A DNA stretch of 14,960 bases from an uncultured bacterium. GTDB lineage: Bacteria; Bacillota; Clostridia; Lachnospirales; Lachnospiraceae. Positions within the stretch are counted from its first letter, which is position 1, and each line of letters opens with the position of its first letter. The stretch covers positions 1 to 14,960 of the forward strand of contig CAJMQQ010000059.1 of the NCBI GenBank assembly GCA_905215625.1, read 5' to 3'. Below are positions 1-8,354 of this stretch, piece after piece. A program made the translations under genes and the position numbers. The notes under the pieces were generated by a model. The model saw only the letters and a program-made list of their open reading frames with translations, did not search any database and was not told the DNA's origin.

Positions 1-279
1 ACAAGAACTTTTAAAAGAGTGGTGTGACCGTCTGGTTTCTTTGCAGATTACAGAAGGGACGGCTGCTGTTACAACGATACCAACAGCAACTGGACAGGGA
101 TTACGGTATTTTCAGAAATCCAGTTAGGAGAGGCGCTGCTGGCCTTTGGCGATCTTTTGGACAAAGAGGAATATATGGTCTGGAAAGATCGTTTCCAGAA
201 AATGGCAGAGTATCTATATATCCATATTGAAGAAATCGAAGGAGTGCCGGTCAGCATTCAGATTAGGAAAGGAAAATAA
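1..279 (+). pseudogene. Broken 3' fragment of a probable (alpha/alpha)6-barrel carbohydrate-active protein
   Basis: The window opens inside a coding region that is readable in two frames. Positions 2-58 read QELLKEWCDRLVSLQITEG. From about 59 the sensible frame changes and gives DGCCYNDTNSNWTG, then a segment with EALLAFGDLLD and FQKMAEYLY, to a TAA at 277-279. Adding one G to the GGG run at 56-58 joins the two halves without a gap, so a one-base deletion (or a sequencing error) is the simplest explanation. The joined sequence, with CDRL..LQ..DG.CYND and helical segments rich in EALL/GDLL, resembles heparinase-like or unsaturated-glucuronyl-hydrolase-like helical-barrel proteins; this comes from pattern memory and is weak. 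The end is abrupt: the stop lies 2 bases before the next ATG and no terminator is present, suggesting a 3' truncation. The family and the natural C-terminus are uncertain. Its place ahead of the FAD oxidoreductase fits a carbohydrate locus. Confidence 0.5.
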
Positions 280-281
280 AT

Positions 282-3215
282 ATGAAAAAGAGCATAGCAA
301 TTCTTGGCGGCGGATTGGCAGGCTGTACAGCGGCATTGAGAGCAAAAGAAGCCGGTATGAATCCAGTCATTATTGAAAGAAGAAGTTATCTTGGATTTGA
401 AGTCAATGGAAGATACCAGATTTTTACGGAAAGAGAAGCTTGGGATTCCTATAAAAAGCAGACTGTTTTAAAATGGGACGGAAAAGAAGTTGATGGCGAA
501 ATTTGTTTTTACCAAGGTGAGACCAAGTCTGGACTGATGAAACAAATTTATGAAGAAAAGATCCCCTGCTTATTATTTACAGAGACAGTTGGACTGGTAT
601 TTGACCAGAGTAAGCGAATCAGTGGATTGATTCTGGCAAACAGTTACGGCTCCTGGTACATGAAGACAGATGCTGTATTGGACTGCACTGGTGATGGTGT
701 GGTTTCCAACAAAGTTTGTGGTTTCCAAACATTTTGTGGAGCGCAAAAGGCTTCCTATATGTTTGAAATACAGGGAGAAGAACTTAAAAGCGGAGAACTA
801 TTTTTGAAGGGAGATTCCGTCTGGGATGGAAAGGTAACGCTTCATTCTTCCAAACGCGGCTCCGATACAAAAGTGGTAGAATTTGAGGCAGAGATAGAAT
901 TGGACGAGACGGTACCAGCAGCAGAAGTCCGCAGCCGAATTGAAAACTGTGTGAAAGCAGAAGCAGCCCTGGTTCTTGCTGCATTAAGAAAACACTTTGC
1001 TGGCCAGGAGATAGAACTAATTAATGTGGCTACAGAAGCGTCTGTAAAACCAAATTGTGCGGATATGCCGGAAGGTTTTTGGGGTGTATATGAAAATCAT
1101 AAACCAGTTCAATTTGCGTTTACCCCATATGATTTAATTCAGATGGAAGAATCTCTTCAGGAGGTGTTAATCACTGCAAAAGAAGAAACAGTAAGTACTT
1201 CTGGAGCCAATACACTTTTTGTAAACGGAAAAGAATGGCCTGTCGGTCAGGTGGTACATAGCAGAGAGGGACAGCCGACAGAGATTATGGGAACGGTACT
1301 CTACCCTGTCCGTTTAGAACCAGAAACTGCAGAAAGTTATAAAAGCCGGGTGACAGTGGCAGGACTTGGAACAGCTGGAATGGCATCAGTGTATGGTGTG
1401 GAAAAAGACTTGGAAGTTGTAGGAATTGAAAATCAGTATATTCTAGGAGGAACAAGAACAGCTGGTCATGTGGCGAATTATTTCTGCGGAAGAATTGGCG
1501 GATTTACTCAGAAAATTAATGATATATATGATGAGTTTGATTGTACTGTGATTAAAACTTCAGAGGAATACCGTAAAAAAGTCAGATTCAGCCATGCTTC
1601 TCTTGCCCTTATGCATCATTACGAGACGATGAAAAACAATCGAAAGCTTTTAGTAGGAAGTGTAGTTTTTGATGCGATAAAAGAAGGAAATACAGTAAAA
1701 GGCGTGATGGTTGCTAATGAGGCGGGGGTATTTGCAATTTATGCAGATGTTGTCATTGATGGAACCGGAAATGGTGACATCGCTGTGCTTGCGGGAGCTA
1801 AATTTCAGTTTGGTTCTAAAGAGGAAGGAATTTCTCAAACCTATAGCCAGTGGGGAATGGAAGAAAGAGCCCATGAAAACTTCCATCAACGCAGGGGCGC
1901 AGGCGATTATGACATGGTTGATACTACAGAATACAAAGATATGTTAAGAGCATCCATGATAGGTCAGATGAGAAACTGCGACTATTACAGTTCTAATCCA
2001 GTATCTTATCGTGAAGGAAGGAGAATTATAGGCCGGGATTATCTGGATGTCAAACGGGCAATTCGTAATCGGAAAATTACAGAGCCAATAGCAGTGGCTA
2101 TGAGCATTATCGATAATCATGGCAAAACCGTAGTTGATTTCTCCAGAATGGGTTTTGCAACAGGAATTGTAAAACATAAATTTGTACTTCCATTAGGATG
2201 CTTTATTCCGAAAGATATCAATGGGCTTCTGGTAGGCGGAAAAGCAATTTCGGTGGATAGAGATACCATATCAGTGGTTCGTATGGTGGCAGATATTCAA
2301 AATGCAGGATATGCTCTGGGATATGTAGCAGGCTGCATGGCAAAAAATGACGGAAAGAATGTGAAATATTCAGAAATTCAGAACTTCCTGGAAAAAGAAG
2401 ATTTGATACCAGATGAATATGTAAAGCGACACTTTCCGACTGCAAAAGAAGCTGTAGAAGGATTAACAGAAGAAGATGCTTTCAGCTTGATGAATGTAGT
2501 GCTGCAGGAAAAAGAAGAGGTGCTTCCTTTGTTGAAAGAGGCGTGGAAACAGGAAAATACGGAAGAAAAGAAAATTCTACTTGCGAAATCTCTTGCATGG
2601 TTTGGAGATCAGACAGGTAAAGAATTGATTATTAAAAGACTCCGCTGGCTGAAAGAACATGAAAAAAAGGCTGTTCAAGATCTTATTGTGAAGAGAAGTG
2701 ATACCATTAGGCATGGGATTGATGGAAAATTAGATGATTACTGGGATATGAATCAGTTGATTGAGGTGGCAGGACGAATCAAAGATACTGAAATCACGAA
2801 AGTGCTGTGTGAAATTATAGATGAGAGTGAGACCGGCGGAGCTCCTTATGTCAGCAGTTTTCCATATTTTGGAGTTCGTAGGGATACCGTATGCATTCCA
2901 TATTATGATCGGATTCTAAATTTGGTTCATGTGTTTGCAGAATACCCGGATCCGGAGGCAGGAAATTCTTTAGCAGGACTTTTGAAAAATAAGTATATTG
3001 GCGGAGGATATACTGCGACAGAAGTTACAGATGAGCCGTTCCCACTTTCTTCCTATTTGGAAATTATGACTGCGATTGCCGCTTATCGCTGTGGTAGTGA
3101 AGAAGGAAAAGTTGTTTTAGAGCGTTACACAAAGGATATCAGAAGTATCTATGCAAAATTAGCAGTTTCTAGTCTGGCAGATAACGATTTTGCTGCTGTT
3201 AACAATGATAGATAG
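282..3215 (+). CDS. Tandem FAD-dependent oxidoreductase with helical-repeat C-terminus
   Basis: This 977-residue protein has two Rossmann FAD-binding units. The first has GGGLAG at residues 9-14, an acidic strand end (VIIERR) and a DCTGDG motif at 134-139. The second has GLGTAG at 361-366, a YILGGTRTAG segment and DGTGNGD at 493-499. This matches the FAD_oxidored type (PF12831-like), often found near sugar-degradation genes. The first unit lacks the usual Gly-Gly segment after the acidic residue (it reads SYLGFEVNG), so it may be degenerate. From about residue 730 the sequence becomes a run of paired amphipathic helices (for example ILLAKSLAWFGDQTGKEL) resembling HEAT/armadillo repeats. No signal peptide or membrane segment is seen, so it is probably cytosolic. 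The ATG follows a purine-rich AGGAAAGGAAAA site. The GH13 gene starts 27 bases after its stop, so the two are likely co-transcribed. The substrate is unknown; oxidation of a sugar or glycoside hydroxyl is an inference from context. Confidence 0.85.
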   Translation: MKKSIAILGGGLAGCTAALRAKEAGMNPVIIERRSYLGFEVNGRYQIFTEREAWDSYKKQTVLKWDGKEVDGEICFYQGETKSGLMKQIYEEKIPCLLFTETVGLVFDQSKRISGLILANSYGSWYMKTDAVLDCTGDGVVSNKVCGFQTFCGAQKASYMFEIQGEELKSGELFLKGDSVWDGKVTLHSSKRGSDTKVVEFEAEIELDETVPAAEVRSRIENCVKAEAALVLAALRKHFAGQEIELINVATEASVKPNCADMPEGFWGVYENHKPVQFAFTPYDLIQMEESLQEVLITAKEETVSTSGANTLFVNGKEWPVGQVVHSREGQPTEIMGTVLYPVRLEPETAESYKSRVTVAGLGTAGMASVYGVEKDLEVVGIENQYILGGTRTAGHVANYFCGRIGGFTQKINDIYDEFDCTVIKTSEEYRKKVRFSHASLALMHHYETMKNNRKLLVGSVVFDAIKEGNTVKGVMVANEAGVFAIYADVVIDGTGNGDIAVLAGAKFQFGSKEEGISQTYSQWGMEERAHENFHQRRGAGDYDMVDTTEYKDMLRASMIGQMRNCDYYSSNPVSYREGRRIIGRDYLDVKRAIRNRKITEPIAVAMSIIDNHGKTVVDFSRMGFATGIVKHKFVLPLGCFIPKDINGLLVGGKAISVDRDTISVVRMVADIQNAGYALGYVAGCMAKNDGKNVKYSEIQNFLEKEDLIPDEYVKRHFPTAKEAVEGLTEEDAFSLMNVVLQEKEEVLPLLKEAWKQENTEEKKILLAKSLAWFGDQTGKELIIKRLRWLKEHEKKAVQDLIVKRSDTIRHGIDGKLDDYWDMNQLIEVAGRIKDTEITKVLCEIIDESETGGAPYVSSFPYFGVRRDTVCIPYYDRILNLVHVFAEYPDPEAGNSLAGLLKNKYIGGGYTATEVTDEPFPLSSYLEIMTAIAAYRCGSEEGKVVLERYTKDIRSIYAKLAVSSLADNDFAAVNNDR

Positions 3216-3242
3216 AATTTGAAATAACAGGAGAAGGATAAT

Positions 3243-4904
3243 ATGAGTCAATCCGGTTGGTGGAAAAACAGTGTTGTGTATGAAATTTACGTTAGAAGTT
3301 TTTATGACAGCGATGGGGATGGTATAGGGGATCTTCGAGGTGTTATAGAAAAGTTGGATTATTTGAAAGAACTGGGGGTAGACGTTTTATGGCTGACACC
3401 AATCTATGAGTCTCCAAATGATGACAACGGATATGATATTTCTGATTACTATTCTATTATGAAAATTTTTGGAACCATGGGAGATTTTGAAGAACTTTTA
3501 GATAAAGCACATAAACGTGGTCTTCGGATTGTTATGGATTTGGTTGTAAATCATACTTCTGATGAGCATACATGGTTTGCAGAAAGCAAAAAAGGAAAAG
3601 ACAACCCATATCGAGACTATTACATTTGGAGAGACGGAAGAGACCAGAGTACACCACCTAATAACTGGACTAGTTGTTTCCTTGGCCCTGCATGGCAGTA
3701 TGATGAAACAAGCGGGCAGTATTATCTTCATATGTTTTCAAAAAAACAGCCGGATTTGAACTGGTCTAATGAATCTGTGCGTCAAGAAATATATAAGATG
3801 ATGCACTGGTGGTTAGAAAAGGGAATCGATGGATTCCGTATGGATGTGATCAGTTTAATTTCAAAAGATGAGAAAAAACTGTATGAGGATAGTGTAATCA
3901 AAGGACATACGGCTTGTGCAAATGGTCCGAAGGTCCATGAATATTTGCAGGAAATGCACAGTAAGGTACTGGCAGATTATAATGTGATGACAGTTGGAGA
4001 GACTCCGGCTGTTACAGTAGATGAAGCAAAAAAATATGCATCAAACGACCAGAAAGAACTGAGCATGGTATTCCAGTTTGAATTAATGGGGGTAGATGGA
4101 GGAGATGGAAAAAAATGGAGTGATAGAAGTTTTTCACTCAAAGATATTAAGAGTGTGTTACGAAAATGGCAGACAGGACTGAGTGGATATGCATGGAATT
4201 CATTGTTCTGGAATAATCATGATCAACCGAGAGTAGTGTCACGATTTGGAAATACCGCAAACCGTCAAAACTGGGAAAAATCAGCCAAGATGCTGGCAAC
4301 ATCACTCTATTTGCTTCAGGGAACGCCGTATATTTACCAAGGCGAAGAACTGGGAATGACCAATAGTGATTTGCGGGATATAAAGGATTTGCGAGATATT
4401 GAAAGTCTTAACGCATATGAAACATACGTGGTGAAGGAAAAAAGCATTGCCCATGAAGACATGATGCGTTATCTGCGAAATGGCAGTCGTGATAATGCCA
4501 GAACGCCCATGCAGTGGAATTCGGAGAAACATGGAGGTTTTACAAAAGGAGAACCTTGGATTCCTGTAAATTCCAACTATATATGGTTAAACGCACAGCA
4601 GCAGATGGAGGATCCGGAATCAATTTTTCAATATTACAAAAAATTGATTGCGTTTTTGAAGGAAAGTAAAGTGGTAGAACTTGGCGCTTATGAAGAATTT
4701 GACATGGAAAGTGAATGCGTATATATTTATCGTAGATTTTGCGAAGAAGGAGAAATATATGTGTTCAGCAATTTTACAGCGGAGCAGCAGGAGATTGATG
4801 AAAGTATTCTGCCGGAAGGGGTAAAAACAGTGTTGGGAAATTATGAGGAGCATCAAGCTGGCATTTTGAAACCATTCGAGGCAATTGTATATGGCAGATA
4901 TTAA
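3243..4904 (+). CDS. GH13 alpha-glucosidase, oligo-1,6-glucosidase-like
   Basis: This 553-residue cytosolic enzyme has the usual length of oligo-1,6-glucosidases and trehalose-6-phosphate hydrolases. The visible GH13 signatures are an N-terminal metal-binding loop DSDGDGIGDL (residues 22-31), DLVVNHTS (region I), QPDLNW (region V), GFRMDVIS with nucleophile Asp201 (region II), VGETPA with acid/base Glu253 (region III) and NNHDQPR with Asp327 (region IV). Val202, directly after the nucleophile, is the residue that in this subfamily goes with alpha-1,6 (isomaltase-type) rather than alpha-1,4 (Thr) preference. After NHDQPR the protein reads VVSRFGN, so the sucrose-isomerase RLDRD-type motif is absent. 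It lacks a signal peptide, so it should act on imported short alpha-glucosides. The common QIYPRSF motif is EIYVRSF here. The start has an AGGAGAAGGA site. It sits between the FAD oxidoreductase and a two-component system; the exact substrate is not determined. Confidence 0.92.
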   Translation: MSQSGWWKNSVVYEIYVRSFYDSDGDGIGDLRGVIEKLDYLKELGVDVLWLTPIYESPNDDNGYDISDYYSIMKIFGTMGDFEELLDKAHKRGLRIVMDLVVNHTSDEHTWFAESKKGKDNPYRDYYIWRDGRDQSTPPNNWTSCFLGPAWQYDETSGQYYLHMFSKKQPDLNWSNESVRQEIYKMMHWWLEKGIDGFRMDVISLISKDEKKLYEDSVIKGHTACANGPKVHEYLQEMHSKVLADYNVMTVGETPAVTVDEAKKYASNDQKELSMVFQFELMGVDGGDGKKWSDRSFSLKDIKSVLRKWQTGLSGYAWNSLFWNNHDQPRVVSRFGNTANRQNWEKSAKMLATSLYLLQGTPYIYQGEELGMTNSDLRDIKDLRDIESLNAYETYVVKEKSIAHEDMMRYLRNGSRDNARTPMQWNSEKHGGFTKGEPWIPVNSNYIWLNAQQQMEDPESIFQYYKKLIAFLKESKVVELGAYEEFDMESECVYIYRRFCEEGEIYVFSNFTAEQQEIDESILPEGVKTVLGNYEEHQAGILKPFEAIVYGRY

Positions 4905-4931
4905 AGAATGCAACAGGTTCTCCATTCTTAG

Positions 4932-4960
4932 TTGTAAAAAAATAAAATGGATTATATAAT
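4932..4960 (+). promoter_or_regulatory. Probable sigma-A promoter for the two-component pair
   Basis: TTGTAA (4932-4937) and a perfect TATAAT (4955-4960) are separated by 17 bases, ending 16 bases before the response-regulator ATG. The rest of the 72-bp gap holds only a weak 7-bp hairpin (AAGAATG 4904-4910 with CATTCTT 4923-4929) without a T-tract. Upstream transcripts could therefore also read through. Because the downstream ATG is so close, the 5' leader would be very short (under about 12 bases). Confidence 0.6.
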
Positions 4961-4976
4961 GTAAAATGGTGGTAAT

Positions 4977-6488
4977 ATGAAAGAATTGGTAAAAGTTTTG
5001 ATTGTTGATGATGAGGTGCCTGTCAGACAGGAAATGGCAGATTACCCATGGGAATCTTATGGTTGTCAATGGGTAGGTGATGCGAGAAATGGAAAAGAAG
5101 CATTGCAGCTTTGCCTGGAATTGAAACCGGATATTGTGATCAGCGACATTTCTATGCCAATTATGAACGGTTTGGAGCTGGCGGAGGAGCTTCAAAGGCT
5201 GTATCCAAGTATTCAAGTGATTATCTTGACCGGACACGAGAATTTTGATTATGTGAAGACTGCTTTGAGATTAAATGTAGTGGATTACATTGTAAAATTT
5301 GAAATGGATGAGGAAACGGTTGCAGCCATTATACAAAAAGCCCGTCAAAAACTTCAGGAAAATGAAATTTTAAGGAAGTCTGCGGACAAAAAGAGGAGAA
5401 GGCTGGTTACCAAGTATATGGTACAGCTTCAGCGGGATAAGAGTGTTCCAGAAGAAACAAAGCAGGAGTTGGAAAAATTGTTATATTCTTTGAAGCTTTT
5501 TGCGGATAAGCGACAGCACTGTACCTTCCTGTGTGTGGACATTCCTGTAGGATATCGGGCTGCCATTCATGATGAATTGAGTGACTATTTAGAAGGCCAT
5601 AGTTTGGTGAAAAGCTGGGCTCTGTTATTTTCGAATATTTACATGATTTGCCTGTATGATTCCTGCAAAGAAACCTATAGAGAGTGTTTGGAAGGCCTTT
5701 GTTATAGTATTACGGAATACCTCTCTTCGCTGGTGGAAATATCCGGGATTTTTACAGTTACATATCCTGAGATTCGAGGAATTGAGGCACTTATCCGATG
5801 TACGCAAGAACACACCTTATGGAAAAATACTTGTTTTTATCAATCGTCTCAAAAAAATTTTGACAGCAGAGAATTGAAAGAGATCAAAGAATGTGATGAT
5901 GCAGTTAAAAGTGAACTGAAAAGGATTTATGAATGTATTGATAGAAATCCGGAAAATTTTCGGGAGATGTTTATCAGATATACGAAAAAGCAGCAGATCG
6001 ATGCAGATGAGTTACGGCTTTTTACCGCCGGATGGCTAAAAAATTATTTTCGGCAGACAGAAAAAAAGTGCAGTGAATATCTGGATATAGATATTCAGGA
6101 AATTCGTACAATTGAAGATTTGGCTGATTATGTCGTTCAGGTCTGTGTTTCAGAGACAAAATACAGAGTAGAAATCAAGAAAGCAATCCATATTATTAAT
6201 GAAGAATACCATACCAGGCTCCAGCTTTCTGATGTGGCTTATAGGATTGGTCTTAGTACTCAGTATTTTAGCCGGCTGTTTCGGGAGGAAACGGGAAAAA
6301 CGTATAGCGATTATCTGATTTCTGTAAGAATGGAGAGGGCACAGGAGTTATTGATGGAAGGCAGATTTAAGGTTTATGAGGTTGCGGAATTAGTTGGAAT
6401 CTCTAATTATCGGTATTTTAGTTCTCTGTTTAAGAAAATTGTGGGTTATCCCCCCAAACAAATTGGAAAGGGGAATGGAAATGCTTGA
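4977..6488 (+). CDS. YesN-type response regulator (receiver plus AraC-family DNA-binding domain)
   Basis: This 503-residue protein opens with a receiver domain (about 1-125). VLIVDDE supplies the acidic pocket, VISDISMP carries the phospho-acceptor Asp57, and DYIVKFEM contains the conserved Lys107, where the usual following Pro is Phe. A long middle region (about 130-395) has no recognised motif and is typical of large clostridial YesN-like regulators. The C-terminal 100 residues form a double helix-turn-helix of the AraC/XylS type: LSDVAYRIGLSTQYFSRLF, then VYEVAELVGISNYRYFSSLF and the closing GYPP. When phosphorylated it should bind DNA near sugar-utilisation genes. The ribosome site is a modest GGTGGT just before ATG. 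Its 3' end overlaps the start of the kinase gene, showing translational coupling. The likely targets are the genes of this block and perhaps the promoter of the minus-strand beta-helix gene; this is inferred from location. Confidence 0.93.
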   Translation: MKELVKVLIVDDEVPVRQEMADYPWESYGCQWVGDARNGKEALQLCLELKPDIVISDISMPIMNGLELAEELQRLYPSIQVIILTGHENFDYVKTALRLNVVDYIVKFEMDEETVAAIIQKARQKLQENEILRKSADKKRRRLVTKYMVQLQRDKSVPEETKQELEKLLYSLKLFADKRQHCTFLCVDIPVGYRAAIHDELSDYLEGHSLVKSWALLFSNIYMICLYDSCKETYRECLEGLCYSITEYLSSLVEISGIFTVTYPEIRGIEALIRCTQEHTLWKNTCFYQSSQKNFDSRELKEIKECDDAVKSELKRIYECIDRNPENFREMFIRYTKKQQIDADELRLFTAGWLKNYFRQTEKKCSEYLDIDIQEIRTIEDLADYVVQVCVSETKYRVEIKKAIHIINEEYHTRLQLSDVAYRIGLSTQYFSRLFREETGKTYSDYLISVRMERAQELLMEGRFKVYEVAELVGISNYRYFSSLFKKIVGYPPKQIGKGNGNA

Positions 6489-8250
6489 TAGAATGCAGCC
6501 TGCAAAAAAAAATCTACAGAGAATTGGCTTTTCTGTCCGTCAGTTTTTAGCTACTTTTTTGTTAGCAACCATTATCTTGCTTTCGGTACAGTCAATTACC
6601 TTTCATAATCAGGTTGAAAAAATAAGGGATAATCAGAAAATAGAATTACGCAACAGTTTGGAACAGACCAATCTGATTGTGAACTATTATGTATATTCTA
6701 TTCAGGAACTTTTGCGAACCAGTGTTATGAGAGACGATTTGTTTCATAATAACAAAGAAGTGGAAAAATTGCTGAGAGAGATTCCGCAGGGCAGAACAGG
6801 TATTAAAGAGGTATACACAAAACAACAAGATGGCAGAATTATCTGTGGAGATCAGTATTTGTATCAGATTTTACATAATAAAGCTGTGGAAGAACATATG
6901 ATACGGTCAGAAAAACAGCCTGGTATCATATTATGGTCGGAGCCTTATTACAGTAGAATGCAGGCAGACCAAACGATGTGTGTTGCCTATACGGACAGAA
7001 AAACAGGAAAAGTGATCGCAGCTGAAGTGGATTTAAAAATGCTGTATCAAGATTTGAAGAAAATTCATAGTAAAAATAGTCAGTCCTTTGTACTTACTAC
7101 GAAAAGTAAATCTACGATTTTCTTTGATACGTCAGATCAGTCCAGGATTCCAATCGTAAAGGGAATGTATCCACTGCAGATGGAGCCTGATTTTATTCAG
7201 GCTCAGGATTTTAACAATGACGGTCAGACATTGTTCCGTCTTTCCGGGAATCCAGAGTATTATGGTATGCATAGTAATAAAAATGTGGCTGGTTGGTATA
7301 TGTTTGCTATTGTAGATGATGAACTCTTAAATCGTGGAATTGATGATCTGAAAATTAATTTTTTGATCTATCTGTTTTTGGGACTGGCTATGGTTGGTTT
7401 TGCTGTTTATCGAGTTGTGTTCTATTTTACAAAGCCAATTCGCCAACTGGCGGTTACGATGGAAGGAGTCAGAGATTTGGAGACCTTAAAGCCCATTGAG
7501 AATGATCGGGTGGATGAGGTTGGAAGATTGACAGACTGCTATAACAGGTTGATGCTGAGGGTTCAAGATCTGGTAGAAGATGTTAAGGTGGCAGAACAAA
7601 AGAGAGTTGCTTTTGAATTTCGTATGTATCAGAACCAGATTGGACCTCATTTTCTGAGAAATACACTGTATTGTATTGCCAGTCTCCTGCGGCAGGAACG
7701 GATAAAGGATGCAGAAGTAGCTATTAAGTCTCTTGCAGGTCTTTTGGCGTATAGTTTTGATAATAGTAATCCAATTGTCAATCTGAATCAGGAAATCAAT
7801 AGCTTGGAGAAGTATCTGGACATACAGAAAGTACGGTATGGAGATATTTTTTCGACCAATATTGAGGTGAGGGAAGACGCTGCTAATTGTAAGATTTTAA
7901 AATTTATCCTTCAGCCATTGGTGGAAAATGCCATTATGCATGGACTTCCTGCTGTTGCAGAAGGACAAGGAAGAATAGAAATACGGATATGCAGGCATAA
8001 AAAGCTTTTGGTGATTTTTGTCGGAGATAATGGTTGTGGTATGAGCAAAGAGCAAATTGATGAAGCCCTTAACAAGAAGCATAATGAAAACCAGAAAAAC
8101 CAATATTCTGGTATCGGTATCGCCAATATAGCTGAACGGATACGTCTTCAGTATGGAGAGACGTATGGAGTAAAAATATACAGTTCAAAAGGAAAAGGAA
8201 CGGTAATAAGAGTGAAACTTCCGTATGTTGCCGATAGTGAAAACGCATAA
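6481..8250 (+). CDS. YesM-type membrane sensor histidine kinase
   Basis: This 589-residue kinase has an N-terminal membrane segment (about residues 18-40, FLATFLLATIILLSVQ), an extracytoplasmic sensing region of about 250 residues, and a second membrane segment (about 294-317, FLIYLFLGLAMVGFAV). A HAMP linker follows (TKPIRQLA to about 370), then the His_kinase phospho-acceptor motif with His390 and a HATPase domain. The HATPase has PLVENAIMHG (Asn483), VGDNGCGM (Asp516) and GIGIANIAERI. The acceptor motif reads QIGPHFLRNTL, whereas the usual form is QINPHFLYNTL. It is the partner of the overlapping response regulator and probably senses an extracellular sugar or binding protein. The start at 6481 is chosen because AAAGGGG lies 7 bases upstream; ATG 6475 is also possible but too close to that site. 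The open frame extends back to 6394, which would mean a long unneeded overlap. Confidence 0.92.
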   Translation: MLDRMQPAKKNLQRIGFSVRQFLATFLLATIILLSVQSITFHNQVEKIRDNQKIELRNSLEQTNLIVNYYVYSIQELLRTSVMRDDLFHNNKEVEKLLREIPQGRTGIKEVYTKQQDGRIICGDQYLYQILHNKAVEEHMIRSEKQPGIILWSEPYYSRMQADQTMCVAYTDRKTGKVIAAEVDLKMLYQDLKKIHSKNSQSFVLTTKSKSTIFFDTSDQSRIPIVKGMYPLQMEPDFIQAQDFNNDGQTLFRLSGNPEYYGMHSNKNVAGWYMFAIVDDELLNRGIDDLKINFLIYLFLGLAMVGFAVYRVVFYFTKPIRQLAVTMEGVRDLETLKPIENDRVDEVGRLTDCYNRLMLRVQDLVEDVKVAEQKRVAFEFRMYQNQIGPHFLRNTLYCIASLLRQERIKDAEVAIKSLAGLLAYSFDNSNPIVNLNQEINSLEKYLDIQKVRYGDIFSTNIEVREDAANCKILKFILQPLVENAIMHGLPAVAEGQGRIEIRICRHKKLLVIFVGDNGCGMSKEQIDEALNKKHNENQKNQYSGIGIANIAERIRLQYGETYGVKIYSSKGKGTVIRVKLPYVADSENA

Positions 8251-8290
8251 TACGTGAATGGTTAAATAAAAGATATTAAGAATGAGATAA

Positions 8291-8335
8291 GGGGATACCG
8301 CGGGAAGTGAAGGTTAGCGATATCCCCCTCTTTGT
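8291..8335. terminator. Hairpin between convergent genes, probable terminator
   Basis: GGGGATACCGC (8291-8301) pairs with GCGATATCCCC (8317-8327) with one mismatch, around a 15-base loop, and is followed by CTCTTTG. It lies between the kinase stop (8250) and the stop of the minus-strand gene (8355). The T-tract is imperfect on the plus strand (CTCTTTGTTG) and on the minus strand (TTATCTCATTCTT), so it may serve both directions inefficiently. Confidence 0.55.
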
Positions 8336-8354
8336 TGTAGGAGCTGGTTATAAT

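Noticed and set aside
4206..4250. Sucrose isomerase identity of the GH13 enzyme
   Set aside because: The isomerase-type RLDRD motif is missing; the sequence after NHDQPR is VVSRFGN as in hydrolases.
4904..4929. Terminator after the GH13 gene
   Set aside because: The 7-bp stem has a 12-base loop and is followed by AGTTGTAAAAA, with no T-tract.
4620..5237. 205-codon minus-strand open frame
   Set aside because: It spans the end of GH13 and the start of the receiver domain in antisense, has no ribosome site and reads as low-complexity shadow translation.
6394..6480. Earlier in-frame start of the sensor kinase at 6394
   Set aside because: It would overlap the HTH-coding end of the regulator by about 95 bases. 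AAAGGGG sits at the right distance before 6481.
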